Shown: positions 30,090 to 39,760, counted from the first letter of the stretch. The stretch: DNA of 64,000 nt from Pseudohalocynthiibacter aestuariivivens (GCF_018457175.1 NZ_JAGFNU010000013.1:1-64000); one strand, 5' to 3'. The notes: generated by a model from the sequence alone, not told the origin. A program made the numbers and translations.

Positions 30090-30455
30090 GTGATTGTTAA
30101 GAAGTTCGGTTTACCGGCAGTTCTTACTTCGGCTTACCTGTTTGGCATGCAATTTCTGAATGTCCCGGTTGTTTTGGGCGCACACCCACTTTGGGCAATG
30201 AAAGTTGTTTTAATCGGGCTGATACTGGGTCTTTCCGTATCGGTTGTCTTCCACCTGATCCGCACCAGAAGACTAAAAAGGTACTTACTTCTCTGCGCAG
30301 CCCTTATTGCTGCGTTTTCTCTGGCGCATTATGGCAAGACACAATTCGCTGCTTCATATGCAGAGGATGTTATCGCTGGAAAGTTCTGGTTTTTCGGTTG
30401 GATTGCTTCAGTCGCAGCACTTGCCGCTTTGATCAGCACGGCGCTATCCCGTTAA
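30090..30455 (+). CDS. small hypothetical membrane protein
   Basis: 121 residues starting at a GTG with cggaggg upstream. Four hydrophobic segments (about 8-25, 34-55, 66-82 and 100-118). No family recognised. Its 3-prime end overlaps the convergent gene at 30452 by four bases. Confidence 0.6.
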   Translation: MIVKKFGLPAVLTSAYLFGMQFLNVPVVLGAHPLWAMKVVLIGLILGLSVSVVFHLIRTRRLKRYLLLCAALIAAFSLAHYGKTQFAASYAEDVIAGKFWFFGWIASVAALAALISTALSR

Positions 30456-30784
30456 ACACTCTGTACGTTGGCGATCAGGTCAATAAGGCTCGACTGTAAA
30501 ACTTGCAATTGTTCTCTGTCGGAAATTTCAACTGCTTTTTCAGCTGTTTGAACCAGATCACGCGCTAACATGATCGAAACTTGTGCCCGTTCAGCAGGTG
30601 ACAGTTCGTCCAACATTTGAAGCGATTTCAGCACGGCGTAGCGAACCGTGAGCGCTTCTAAAGTTAAATCTTTATACTTGGTCCTGAGGTTTTCCCGAAT
30701 AGATGTTGTATGCACCTTTTTTTCATCCATTAATTTTCCAATCGGCGCATGAATAGCAAAAATAAGTTTACGTAACGTCAACAC
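30452..30784 (-). CDS. hypothetical protein, helical
   Basis: 110 residues from a GTG at 30784, with aaaggag about 13 bases upstream; an ATG at 30730 (MDEKKVHTT) is an alternative start. The sequence is predicted helical and soluble (EALTVRYAVLKSLQMLDELSPAERAQVSIML). No family recognised. Confidence 0.5.
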   Translation of the reverse strand: MLTLRKLIFAIHAPIGKLMDEKKVHTTSIRENLRTKYKDLTLEALTVRYAVLKSLQMLDELSPAERAQVSIMLARDLVQTAEKAVEISDREQLQVLQSSLIDLIANVQSV

Positions 30785-30981
30785 AATATGCCAAGATCTC
30801 CTTTCTGGAAATACATGGTGTTGAAATGAATAGGATTACACGCAAACTTAGGTAGCAAAACGTTGTTATTAAATTGTTTTTTTCTTAACAAAATATTTAT
30901 TTCTTACACAAAACGGTTAACAAACCCCATTATGCCTCAAATTCGATTGCCTCTGATCAGCAAAATCTACAGTATTCGCAA

Positions 30982-31548
30982 ATGCGTTATCCCTACTTTT
31001 TCGGTTACGGGTCTCTCGTGAACCGACGAACACATGAATATGAAAACCCTATGCCAGCGCGTGTAAACGGTTGGCGCAGGGCGTGGCGTCATTCGCCTGT
31101 GCGACGTGTCAGTTTCCTGACTGCGGTTAAAGCCCCGGGCGATTACATTGAAGGCCTTGTCGCGGGTGTACCCATCAGCGAATGGAACGCGCTTGATGAA
31201 CGCGAAAGAGCATATGACAGAATTGATGCCACGGAAGCCGTCGAGCATGAGATCCCTCACCCTGCAGATGTTGTGATCTATGCCATACCCCCAGAACGTC
31301 ACTATGCACCGACATCAGACAACCCGATCTTGCTAAGTTACATTGATGTCGTTGTTCAGGGATATTTGACCGAGTTCGGAGAAAGCGGCGTTCAGCATTT
31401 TTTTGAAACAACCGATGGTTGGGAGGCCCCAATTCTGGATGATCGTGATGCACCAATTTATTCCCGCCACCAGAAATTGACATCTTCTGAAACGATGTTG
31501 GTAAACGATTATCTCAGTTCTCTATCTCCGGTAATTAAAAAGCTGTAA
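30982..31548 (+). CDS. gamma-glutamylcyclotransferase-like protein
   Basis: 188 residues. The opening YFFGYGSLVNRRT is the conserved YGSL nucleotide of the GGCT fold, and LDERERAYDRIDA supplies the conserved acidic pair. These enzymes release 5-oxoproline from gamma-glutamyl peptides, although many bacterial members lack an assigned substrate. The last 27 bases overlap the convergent MATE gene. Confidence 0.8.
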   Translation: MRYPYFFGYGSLVNRRTHEYENPMPARVNGWRRAWRHSPVRRVSFLTAVKAPGDYIEGLVAGVPISEWNALDERERAYDRIDATEAVEHEIPHPADVVIYAIPPERHYAPTSDNPILLSYIDVVVQGYLTEFGESGVQHFFETTDGWEAPILDDRDAPIYSRHQKLTSSETMLVNDYLSSLSPVIKKL

Positions 31549-32919
31549 CAGCCGCGCCTGACGCTGGAACAACGGCGTTTTAATATCTGTTTTATCGATA
31601 CTTTTCTGCATGACGCGCCTTACTATCAGGGTTGCCATAAGGCCAAAAATTACCCCACCCAAGGCCTGCCCAATGAGAACCCCCTTCGCTCCGAACAACG
31701 CGCTGCCAAGCATAACCAAAGGAATTGTTCCCAGCGTATGACGTCCCCAATTGATCCATGTCGAATAGAACGGATGCCCCAGGTTGTTGAACGACGCGTT
31801 GCTGACGAAAATCACCCCATTAAAAAAGAAGGCCAGCGCCAGAGGACCACAAAACATGTAAACCAAGTCCAGCGTTAGACCGTCAGCATTGAACAAACCC
31901 GCGATAAACGGGCGCAGCAAATACAGTAAACCGGCCATGCTGGTCACGAAAATTGCAGTAAAAAGGATGCCATCCCGAAACGCCGTTCGCACCCTATCGT
32001 GCTGTCCCGCTCCGAAGTTTTGTCCGATGATCGGTCCAATCGCACCCGATAGCGCAAAAAGCACACCAAAGGCGACGGGTGTGAGCCTTGCAGTGATCGC
32101 CATTCCAGCAACTGCCGCTTCACCAAATTGTGCCATAGACCGGGTGACATAGGCCTGACCGACCGGTGTCGCGAGCTGAGTCAGAATTGCTGGAAAGGCA
32201 ATCGCAAGAATCGTGGGAAAATCCTGCCGGAACTCCGCTGCGGTGGGTTTTTCCAATCCACCATAATAGCGCAAGATTGGCACAAGTGACGTCGCGGCGA
32301 TTGTCGCGCGCGCAAAAACGCTTGCAATCGCAGCCCCAGTCAAATCAAGATTCAACCCGAAAATCAGGATCGGATCCAATATCGCATTCACAAGCCCGCC
32401 AAAGATTGTTGCCATCATTGCGCGTCGGGCGTCACCATGTGCGCGCAGGATCGCGCCGCCAACCATACCAACCAGCAGAACCGGTAAACTGGGAACAATA
32501 ATACTCAGATAGCTGGTTGCCAAATCCAATGTCTCACCACTTGCACCTAACAGCTTTGCAAGAGGCCGAATATTGAACCAGACCAGTGCTGAAAAAGCCG
32601 CCCCAAAAGCAACACCATAGATCATTGATGTTGCTGCCCGACGCCGCGCAACATGTGCGTCGCCTTCACCCAAAGCGCGGGCAACCAAGGCACCCGCAGC
32701 AATCGCCATTCCAATGCCAAAGGACGAAGTAAAAAACAGAATAGCACCAGCATAACCGACTGCCGCGGCTAGCTCTGCTTTTCCGAGCATCGAAATGAAA
32801 ACCATATCGACGAAATCGACCAGGAAAATCGCCATCAGACCGACAGATGCCGTCAAAGACATCACAGACACGTGGCGAAACAGATTTCCTTTTAAAAACT
32901 TAGCTTGCTGTTCAGCCAC
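31522..32919 (-). CDS. MATE-family efflux transporter
   Basis: 465 residues with about 12 membrane segments. Two related halves are visible, with MATE-type segments such as FVDMVFISMLGKAELAAA near the start and ARLTPVAFGVLFALSGAIGPIIGQNFGAG in the second half. MATE proteins export drugs or metabolites using sodium or proton gradients. The substrate is unknown. C-terminus overlaps the GGCT-like gene by 27 bases in convergent orientation. Confidence 0.92.
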   Translation of the reverse strand: MAEQQAKFLKGNLFRHVSVMSLTASVGLMAIFLVDFVDMVFISMLGKAELAAAVGYAGAILFFTSSFGIGMAIAAGALVARALGEGDAHVARRRAATSMIYGVAFGAAFSALVWFNIRPLAKLLGASGETLDLATSYLSIIVPSLPVLLVGMVGGAILRAHGDARRAMMATIFGGLVNAILDPILIFGLNLDLTGAAIASVFARATIAATSLVPILRYYGGLEKPTAAEFRQDFPTILAIAFPAILTQLATPVGQAYVTRSMAQFGEAAVAGMAITARLTPVAFGVLFALSGAIGPIIGQNFGAGQHDRVRTAFRDGILFTAIFVTSMAGLLYLLRPFIAGLFNADGLTLDLVYMFCGPLALAFFFNGVIFVSNASFNNLGHPFYSTWINWGRHTLGTIPLVMLGSALFGAKGVLIGQALGGVIFGLMATLIVRRVMQKSIDKTDIKTPLFQRQARLLQLFNYRR

Positions 32920-33012
32920 TTGCGCCCCTCAATTCATACGCATCATGCGAAAAAAACCGCGGAAACACTAGGGGTCGGAACGCACACACGCCCGGTATCT
33001 ACGCACAGGCGT

Positions 33013-34335
33013 TTAGATTTTTGCGCGGATCACCTGCATCAATGGCAGCATGGCTGACATGTCGGGCCCATGGCTTTGTCCCGTCAGCGCCTTTCGCAGC
33101 GGCATAAACAAGCCCCTGCCTTTGCGGCCTGTCTCGGCTTTCACAGCAGCGGTCCATTCTGACCATGTTGTTGTGTCATAGGGCGCAGTCGGCAACAATG
33201 TCATTGCAGTCGCAACAAATTCGACGTCTTCATCATCAATGACCGGTTCTGCCCCTTCGGAAAACAGGGTCCACCATTCCTCCAGGTCCGCTAGAACCGT
33301 GATATTCTCGCGCGTCACGTCCCAAAATTGCCGCGCTAGTTGATCCGGCACGCCAAGTGCTCTGACCTGTTCAGAAACCGCTGCGAAATCAAGCCCATGG
33401 TTAAAACGAGCGGTGAGCGGGAACAGGTCCTCAACATCAAATTTGGTCGGTGCTGCACCGAATTTCGAAAGATCGAAACCTTCTACAAGCTCATCAACTG
33501 AACTGCACAATTCAACAGGGTCAGAAGACCCCAAGCGCGCCATAAGTGACAAAAGCGCCATTGGCTGCACACCTCGCTCGCGCAGATCACGCAGGGCAAG
33601 TGTGCCAAGCCGTTTCGAAAGCGCTTCGCCTTGCGGACCTGTCAGAAGGGAATGATGCGCGAAACTTGGAACTTTTCCACCAAGTGCTTCGATAATCTGA
33701 ATTTGCGTCGCCGTGTTTGTGACGTGATCCGAGCCGCGCACAACATGCGTAATGCCAAAGTCAATGTCATCGCAGACAGAGGCCAACGTATAAAGAAACT
33801 GACCATCTGCCTTGATCAACACAGGGTCAGAGACGCTCGCGGCATCAATGGATATCTCTCCCAGAATGCCATCGGTCCACTCAATCCGTTTCTGATCGAG
33901 CAGAAAACGCCAATACCCGTCCCGTTCTTTGCGAAACTCCGCTCTTTGTTCTTCGGTAAGTTTTAAGGACGAGCGGTCGTAGACCGGCGGTTTGCTCATA
34001 TTAAGCTGTTTTTTGCGCTTTAAATCCAGCTCAGTCGGCGATTCAAAGCACTCATAAAACCGCCCCATCGTCCGCAATTCGTCAGCAGCCGCTTCGTATC
34101 GGTCGAGCCGTTCTGACTGCTTTTCTAAGCGATCCCACGTCAGGCCCAGCCATTCCAGATCTTCCATGATGCCATCAGCATATTCCTGCTTGGATCTTTC
34201 AGGATCGGTATCATCCAGGCGCAGAATAAACTGCCCACCGGATTTGCGCGCAATCAGATAGTTAAACAGCGCTGTACGCAGGTTTCCAACATGGATATAG
34301 CCGGTGGGAGATGGGGCAAAACGGGTGACGGTCAT
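33013..34335 (-). CDS. gltX: glutamyl-tRNA synthetase
   Basis: 440 residues. HIGH-type FAPSPTGYIHVGNLRTALFN at the N-terminus and KMSKS-type EALSKRLGTLALRDL near residue 235 are intact. At 440 residues it is shorter than the usual 465-480, suggesting one of two GltX copies often found in alphaproteobacteria; it may charge tRNA-Glu or tRNA-Gln. Start supported by caaggag. Confidence 0.95.
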   Translation of the reverse strand: MTVTRFAPSPTGYIHVGNLRTALFNYLIARKSGGQFILRLDDTDPERSKQEYADGIMEDLEWLGLTWDRLEKQSERLDRYEAAADELRTMGRFYECFESPTELDLKRKKQLNMSKPPVYDRSSLKLTEEQRAEFRKERDGYWRFLLDQKRIEWTDGILGEISIDAASVSDPVLIKADGQFLYTLASVCDDIDFGITHVVRGSDHVTNTATQIQIIEALGGKVPSFAHHSLLTGPQGEALSKRLGTLALRDLRERGVQPMALLSLMARLGSSDPVELCSSVDELVEGFDLSKFGAAPTKFDVEDLFPLTARFNHGLDFAAVSEQVRALGVPDQLARQFWDVTRENITVLADLEEWWTLFSEGAEPVIDDEDVEFVATAMTLLPTAPYDTTTWSEWTAAVKAETGRKGRGLFMPLRKALTGQSHGPDMSAMLPLMQVIRAKI

Positions 34336-34518
34336 GGGTAACTCCTTGATCAGGTCCGTTTTCCACAGCCGCGCGGGTTTGTCCAGATTGGCCTTGCATC
34401 AAAGGTGACTATGTCAGCAATTACCCGTCTGTCCGCGCGGGCGGAACTGACTGGCCATTGCGTGTTGAAGTCGCAAAACCACATCCAAGCGATGGCAACG
34501 AATCAAAACGGCTCGTCC

Positions 34519-34911
34519 TCAGGTGTTGTAAGACACCACTTCAATCTCGATTCCGTCAAGATCGTCAAAATAAAACCGCCGCCCCGGTTCATAGTCAGCG
34601 TGACTGTTCGGAACAAACCCCATCTCTCGTACGCGACCTTCAATCAGGTCAAGATCATCTACAACGACCCCGATATGGTTCAATCCTCCAATCGTCGTGT
34701 AGGTGTCGCCGGGATTGCCTTTGCCCCCTTTCGTGTAAAGCGCAAGGTAGCTTTCGTCTGATCCCACATGGAAAGACGTCCCTCCATCCATTGATTCACC
34801 GGGTTCACTCGCCCAACGAATTTTCCAGTCGAACAGTTTACACAGCATATCTGCGGTTTTCTGCACATTGGTTACGGTTATGTTCGCGTGTTCCAAGACG
34901 GCCTGTGCCAT
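34519..34911 (-). CDS. VOC-family (glyoxalase/bleomycin-resistance type) protein, predicted SoxR target
   Basis: 130 residues. Start MAQAVLEHANITVTNVQKTADML and the later GGLNHIGVVVDDLDLIEGRVREMGF and FYFDDLDGIEIEVVSY show the paired beta-alpha-beta-beta-beta modules of the vicinal oxygen chelate fold, with metal-ligand-type H and E residues. Strong aaaggaa ribosome site. Its promoter is a MerR-type promoter containing a perfect SoxR box, and soxR is divergent beside it, so SoxR probably induces this gene under redox-active compounds. The substrate is unknown. Confidence 0.85.
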   Translation of the reverse strand: MAQAVLEHANITVTNVQKTADMLCKLFDWKIRWASEPGESMDGGTSFHVGSDESYLALYTKGGKGNPGDTYTTIGGLNHIGVVVDDLDLIEGRVREMGFVPNSHADYEPGRRFYFDDLDGIEIEVVSYNT

Positions 34912-34958
34912 AGAATCTTTCCTTTGAGTTTGTTTTGCGATTCGTCTTTGATTTGTCT

Positions 34959-34989
34959 AGCGTAATTGCTCAAGTTAACTTGAGGTCAA
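34959..34989 (-). promoter_or_regulatory. SoxR-controlled promoter with 16-base palindromic SoxR box
   Basis: The palindrome ctcaagttaacttgag at 34969-34984 is perfect and matches the known SoxR operator. On the minus strand it lies between a -35 of ttgacc (plus 34984-34989) and a -10 of tacgct (plus 34959-34964) with a 19-base spacer, the lengthened spacing typical of MerR-family activated promoters. The orientation points to the VOC gene at 34519-34911, not to soxR, as the activated target. Confidence 0.9.
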
Positions 34990-35011
34990 GATTTTTATTC
35001 AGGAGACCAGA

Positions 35012-35476
35012 ATGCACCCTTCTGACGTACTTTCGATCGGCCAGCTTGCGTCGCGTACCGGGCTCGCCGTGTCCGCTATCCGATACTATGAAACACAAGG
35101 CTTGGTGCGGCCAACCCGAAATGACGGCGGTCAGCGCAGGTTTCGACGCTCTGACATAAGGCGTCTTAGTTTCGTTAGGATTGCACAGCAGTTTGGCTTT
35201 ACCATTGAACAGATCGCCGAACAGCTACAGCTTCTGCCAGAATCCCGCACACCCACCAAAGGGGATTGGAGCAAGATCAGCCTTGTGTTTCGCGCAGAGT
35301 TGGATGCGCGCATCGAGACACTGACAAAACTGCGCGACAATCTGGATGGCTGTATCGGTTGCGGGTGTCTGTCACTTAAAAAATGCCGCTTGTACAACCC
35401 TGATGATACGGCGCGACGCAAAGGCAGTGGCCCACGCTACTTGATGGGGGATACGCCAGAAAGCAATTCGTCTTAG
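35012..35476 (+). CDS. soxR: redox-sensitive transcriptional activator SoxR
   Basis: 154 residues. A MerR-type helix-turn-helix (SIGQLASRTGLAVSAIRYYETQGL) begins the protein, followed by the dimerisation helix and the cysteine cluster CIGCGCLSLKKC that binds the [2Fe-2S] sensor in SoxR. Oxidation of that cluster by redox-cycling compounds turns SoxR into an activator. No soxS is expected outside enterics; here SoxR seems to act directly on the divergent VOC gene. Start preceded by aggagacc. Confidence 0.95.
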   Translation: MHPSDVLSIGQLASRTGLAVSAIRYYETQGLVRPTRNDGGQRRFRRSDIRRLSFVRIAQQFGFTIEQIAEQLQLLPESRTPTKGDWSKISLVFRAELDARIETLTKLRDNLDGCIGCGCLSLKKCRLYNPDDTARRKGSGPRYLMGDTPESNSS

Positions 35477-35487
35477 CAAACGCGATA

Positions 35488-37146
35488 TCAGCTATCGTCG
35501 CGCCACCGGTTCACAATCGGATAGCGGCGGTCGAGCCAGAAAGCATGTTTGGTCAACCTCGTTCCCGGTGCTGACTGAAACCTCTTGTATTCACTGATGT
35601 AGAGAAGATGCTCTACTTTCTTGACTGTTTCGCGCTCAAATCCGGCCTCAACCAGCTCGGCAACCGATTTTTCCTCATCCACCAGCCCGGTCAAAATAGC
35701 GTCGAGAATATCGTAGGGCGGTAGCGAATCTTCGTCCTTCTGGTCTTCGCGCAGTTCGGCCGTGGGGGGTTTGTCGATAATCGACACCGGAATGACCTCA
35801 CCGGCTGGACCCGCCATCCAAGATCGGTGATTTGCATTGCGCCAGCGGCATTGCTCAAACACGCGCGTTTTATAGAGGTCCTTGATCGGGTTATAGCCGC
35901 CCGCCATATCGCCGTAGATCGTCGCATATCCTACCGCGATCTCAGATTTATTTCCTGTGGTCAGAAGCATTTCGCCAAACTTGTTCGACATCGCCATCAG
36001 CAGCAAACCACGTAGCCGGGACTGGATGTTTTCCTCTGTCAGCCCGGGTGCCATACCTTCGAAAAATGGTGCGAGCGTGTTTGTGATCGCCGCGCGTCCT
36101 TCGGCTATCGGAACGAAATCATAGCGGCAGCCAAGGTTCTCAGCGACGTCTTTCGCGTCATCCAGCGACGATTGCGCCGTGTACTCGGACGGCAGCATTA
36201 CACACCGTACGTTTTCAGCACCCAGCGCATCCACCGCGATCGTGGCGACAATTGCACTGTCGATTCCGCCGGACAGACCCAGTAGAATCTTTTCAAAGCC
36301 CGTCTTGCGCAGATAATCGCGCAGGCTTTCGACCATTGCGCGATAGTCCTGTTCCCACTCATCGGGCAAGGTTGCGATTTCACCGGGAACCACACGCCAC
36401 CCGTCATCGGTTCGTTTAAAATCAACATGCGAAACCGACTCGTCAAAGACCGGCATCTGCACCGCAAGCTCACCGCCGGGATTAAGCACAAATGTTCCCC
36501 CGTCAAAGACTTGATCATCCTGCCCCCCGATCATGTTCAGATAAACAAGCGGTAACCCAGTTTCGACGACACGGGCCACCATATGCCCGTAGCGCACGTC
36601 CATCTTATTGCGGAAATAGGGCGACCCATTGGGAATCAGTAAGAACTCGGCGCCGGTTTCTTCCAGCGTTTCAGCAACGTCTTCGTGCCATGCATCTTCG
36701 CAGATCGGGCTGCCGATGCGGGTTTCCCCGACGCTGTAAGGTCCGCCTAGCGACCCGGAATCAAAGAGCCTTACCTCGTCAAAAACTGTTTCATTGGGCA
36801 GATGATGTTTCAGAACCCGACTTTTAACCTTGCCGTCTTTCAGGATGAAGTAGGCGTTGTAAAGTTTGCCATCTTCCAGAAACGGACCACCGATGCCCAG
36901 CGCCGGGCCGTCTGCACAGTCTTTTGCCAACGCCATTATGTGGCGCGTTGCATCTTCGATAAACGCAGGTTTCATTATCAGATCCTGCGTGTTGTAGCCG
37001 GTGATGAACATCTCGGTCAGCGCAACCATATTGGCACCTGCAGCCTTACCTTCCTCCCAGGCTGCACGTGCTTTCGCGGCGTTATCGCTTAGCGCGCCTA
37101 CCGTTGGATTGAGCTGCGCCAGTGTAAGGCGAAAAGTGTCGGCCAT
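35488..37146 (-). CDS. nadE: glutamine-dependent NAD+ synthetase
   Basis: 552 residues from the ATG at 37146 (MADTFRLTLAQLNPTVGAL); the open frame extends to 37260 but that extension is unlike the family. N-terminal nitrilase domain with catalytic Glu in TEMFITGY, Lys in LKHHLPN and Cys in GSPICEDAWHED, then the synthetase domain with the ATP pyrophosphatase loop LSGGIDSAIVATIAVD. It amidates deamido-NAD using glutamine. Functionally follows NadD, encoded at 27483. Confidence 0.96.
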   Translation of the reverse strand: MADTFRLTLAQLNPTVGALSDNAAKARAAWEEGKAAGANMVALTEMFITGYNTQDLIMKPAFIEDATRHIMALAKDCADGPALGIGGPFLEDGKLYNAYFILKDGKVKSRVLKHHLPNETVFDEVRLFDSGSLGGPYSVGETRIGSPICEDAWHEDVAETLEETGAEFLLIPNGSPYFRNKMDVRYGHMVARVVETGLPLVYLNMIGGQDDQVFDGGTFVLNPGGELAVQMPVFDESVSHVDFKRTDDGWRVVPGEIATLPDEWEQDYRAMVESLRDYLRKTGFEKILLGLSGGIDSAIVATIAVDALGAENVRCVMLPSEYTAQSSLDDAKDVAENLGCRYDFVPIAEGRAAITNTLAPFFEGMAPGLTEENIQSRLRGLLLMAMSNKFGEMLLTTGNKSEIAVGYATIYGDMAGGYNPIKDLYKTRVFEQCRWRNANHRSWMAGPAGEVIPVSIIDKPPTAELREDQKDEDSLPPYDILDAILTGLVDEEKSVAELVEAGFERETVKKVEHLLYISEYKRFQSAPGTRLTKHAFWLDRRYPIVNRWRDDS

Positions 37147-37344
37147 ATCTGCCCCCAAAGGAATTCGTATGCCGTTCTTAGCAGAGTTACGCCGGAGGAA
37201 AAGCCAATGGCTGCCAAAACCCGCCGGTGTTGCTCGGCCAGTTATGTCCGCTGGTTGCAAAACTCGTTGAAAGCCTCGGCTGGCCCGAGTAGGCTCTGTC
37301 CCCGATACAGAGCGTTTTTCTTATGAAGTAATAGGGAGCATACC

Positions 37345-38814
37345 GTGCAGTTCTTACTAAGAGCACAGACACACACACGTGCAATTCTGGTTGCGGCTAT
37401 AATTACAGCTCTCGGTTCCGGTGCCGCCCTTGCCCAGACAGACGAAGATGTTCAACGCGTTGAAGACAACAAAGGCGGCGTTTATGAGGGAACGTTTCAG
37501 GATGGTCTGCAGCATGGCCGCGGCACATATCGGTTGCCTTCCGGTTATGAGTACAGCGGCGAATGGTTTGAAGGCGAAATTCTCGGCCAGGGAATAGCAC
37601 GCTTTACCAATGGTTCTGTCTATGAGGGCGGCTTTGTTGCCGGTAAACCGGATGGTTTTGGGAAAATTATCTTCGCTGACGGTGGGACATATGAAGGTGA
37701 CTGGGTTGCTGGCGAAATAAACGGTAACGGAATCGCGATTTATGTAAATGGTGTTCAGTACGAAGGCGGCTTCAGAAACGCGATGCACCACGGTGTTGGC
37801 ACGATGCGCAGCCCAAACGGATACGTCTACCAAGGTGAATGGATCAACGGCGTCAAAGAAGGTGTCGGTACAATCACCTACCCTGACGGCTCGGTTTACA
37901 CCGGAACGCTGGTACGTGGTGTCAGCGAGGGCACGGGGACACTAACCTCTCCTGATGGTCTGAAATATGAAGGCACTTGGCGCGAAGGCCAGATGAATGG
38001 CGAAGGCAAACTGATACAGCCCAATGGCGATGTCTATGTTGGTGATCTGACCAATGGTGCCCGCGATGGCAAGGGCGTCATGACATACGCCAACAGGGAT
38101 ATTTACGAAGGCAGTTTCCAAAACGACCAGCGCCACGGTCAGGGAAGGCTGACCAGCACTGATGGCTACAGCTACGTTGGAAGCTGGGTTGAAGGGCGCA
38201 TCGAAGGCGAAGGTGAAGTCACTTACCCTGACGGGTCTGTTTACGCCGGTACGTTCATGGACGATCTGGTCGATGGAACCGGTTCAATCACCTATCCGGA
38301 TGGCAGCACCTACGAGGGTGAATGGCGCGCGGGCATAATTGAGGGGCGTGGTGTCGCACGTTACGCTAATGGCCTTGTCTACGACGGCGAATTCCACGAC
38401 GCGCGAAACCACGGTCAGGGCACAATGACCTACCCGGACGGATTCACCTACACGGGCGAATGGGTTGAAGGCCAACGCAGTGGCATGGGTACAACCACTT
38501 ATGCAGATGGCACGGTTTACACCGGAAACCATCTGAACGGAAAGCCAAATGGACAGGGCGAAATCGCAATGCCGGATGGTTTTCTCTATGTCGGAAACTG
38601 GGTCAACGGCGAAATAGATGGCCAAGGTCGTGTGACCTACAGCAACGGTGATATCTATGAAGGCAGTTTCCGGACAGGCAAACGCCAGGGCGTGGGGACC
38701 ATGAGCTATGCGAGCGGCGAAGTCAGAGAGGGCAATTGGGAAAACGGTGCGCTTGTGTCGGATGTTGAGTCAGATGCGACCAACGATGGAACGTCTACGG
38801 AAACAAACGACTAA
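37345..38814 (+). CDS. secreted MORN-repeat protein
   Basis: 489 residues from a GTG preceded by taggga. A signal peptide ends near ALAQTDED. From about residue 40 to 470 the protein is 19 near-perfect 23-residue MORN repeats with the pattern YEGxWxxGxxxGxGxxxYPDG, ending in an acidic threonine-rich tail. MORN repeats form extended beta-rods that bind lipids or proteins. The role is unknown; by export it should act in the periplasm or at the surface. Divergent from nadE. Confidence 0.9.
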   Translation: MQFLLRAQTHTRAILVAAIITALGSGAALAQTDEDVQRVEDNKGGVYEGTFQDGLQHGRGTYRLPSGYEYSGEWFEGEILGQGIARFTNGSVYEGGFVAGKPDGFGKIIFADGGTYEGDWVAGEINGNGIAIYVNGVQYEGGFRNAMHHGVGTMRSPNGYVYQGEWINGVKEGVGTITYPDGSVYTGTLVRGVSEGTGTLTSPDGLKYEGTWREGQMNGEGKLIQPNGDVYVGDLTNGARDGKGVMTYANRDIYEGSFQNDQRHGQGRLTSTDGYSYVGSWVEGRIEGEGEVTYPDGSVYAGTFMDDLVDGTGSITYPDGSTYEGEWRAGIIEGRGVARYANGLVYDGEFHDARNHGQGTMTYPDGFTYTGEWVEGQRSGMGTTTYADGTVYTGNHLNGKPNGQGEIAMPDGFLYVGNWVNGEIDGQGRVTYSNGDIYEGSFRTGKRQGVGTMSYASGEVREGNWENGALVSDVESDATNDGTSTETND

Positions 38815-38882
38815 CATCTTTAGAGTATTTAAAAGAAGTTTTTATCTTGAAGATTGAACAAAAATAGCCGTAATCTTCGCGG

Positions 38883-39548
38883 CTACCATTCTATTTTATG
38901 CCCGGCCCAATCAAAGAATGCACCGCTATCTTTCTCCCTCAACCCGCCTATCACGCGCAGTAAATTATCTGCAGCTTCTTCTGCTGGAACAGACGGGTTG
39001 CCACCAGCGTATTTCTTCGTCAGAGCCGTTTGGACAGTGCCAGGGTGCAGAACTGCACAAATCAGTTTCGGGTGTGTTCTGGCGGTTTCAATCGATGCCG
39101 TGTGAATAAGCTGGTTAAGCGCAGCCTTGGCTGCGCGGTAAGAATACCACCCGCCCAAACGGTTATCGCTAATAGAACCAACCCTGGCTGAGAGCACCGC
39201 GAATACCGCGCGTTGGTCACGCGGTAAAAGCCGAAGTGCATGTTTCAGCAAAATAACGGGTCCAATAGCATTTACGTTGAACTGCCGCCTTAAAGAACTC
39301 GGGGTAACAGACATAAGTGTTTTCTCAGGCCCCTGCCCCTCGATTTCCAATGCGCCTGTTGCAACGAAAATCATATCGAAATGACCGTCTAATTCGGAAA
39401 ATTGCTGCGCGACGTTGATTTCGTCGCAAATTTCCAAACCGTCGGTGCTGCGCGAGAGTTCGACAACTACAATACCTTGGACCCGCAAGGCTGTAACAAC
39501 AGCCCTGCCAATCCCTCCGGAGGCACCAATAATCAAAACCCGCCTCAT
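38883..39548 (-). CDS. short-chain dehydrogenase/reductase (SDR)
   Basis: 221 residues from the ATG at 39548, preceded by gagggagc. Nucleotide motif GASGGIGRAV at the start and active-site YRAAKAALNQL. The shortened C-terminus is like the CsgA/C-factor subgroup of SDRs. Substrate unknown; stands alone. Confidence 0.82.
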   Translation of the reverse strand: MRRVLIIGASGGIGRAVVTALRVQGIVVVELSRSTDGLEICDEINVAQQFSELDGHFDMIFVATGALEIEGQGPEKTLMSVTPSSLRRQFNVNAIGPVILLKHALRLLPRDQRAVFAVLSARVGSISDNRLGGWYSYRAAKAALNQLIHTASIETARTHPKLICAVLHPGTVQTALTKKYAGGNPSVPAEEAADNLLRVIGGLREKDSGAFFDWAGHKIEW

Positions 39549-39667
39549 GACCGCTCCCTCGCGCATCAAAGGTATTACGTCGCGCGTGCAGACCCGGATC
39601 ACAAATGGCCAGATTTATTCCATTTTTGGGCTTTTCATCTGCAAAAGAGCTTCTATTATCCGCTCTC

Positions 39668-39760
39668 ATGACGACCAACGCACATATCATGTCTTCCACG
39701 CTTCGCCGTTCAAGCGGCGCTTTGCGTCTGTGCGCTATCCTACCCCTAAGCCGCCTCTGA
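39668..39760 (+). CDS. candidate leucine leader peptide of leuA
   Basis: A 30-codon frame upstream of leuA with six leucine codons, clustered toward the end as cta-ccc-cta-agc-cgc-ctc-tga and including the rarely used cta twice. Its stop codon lies in the left arm of a strong stem-loop (39754-39763). A second in-frame ATG is at 39689. No strong ribosome site is visible, which limits confidence. The arrangement fits ribosome-mediated attenuation as known for leucine genes in proteobacteria. Confidence 0.5.
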   Translation: MTTNAHIMSSTLRRSSGALRLCAILPLSRL

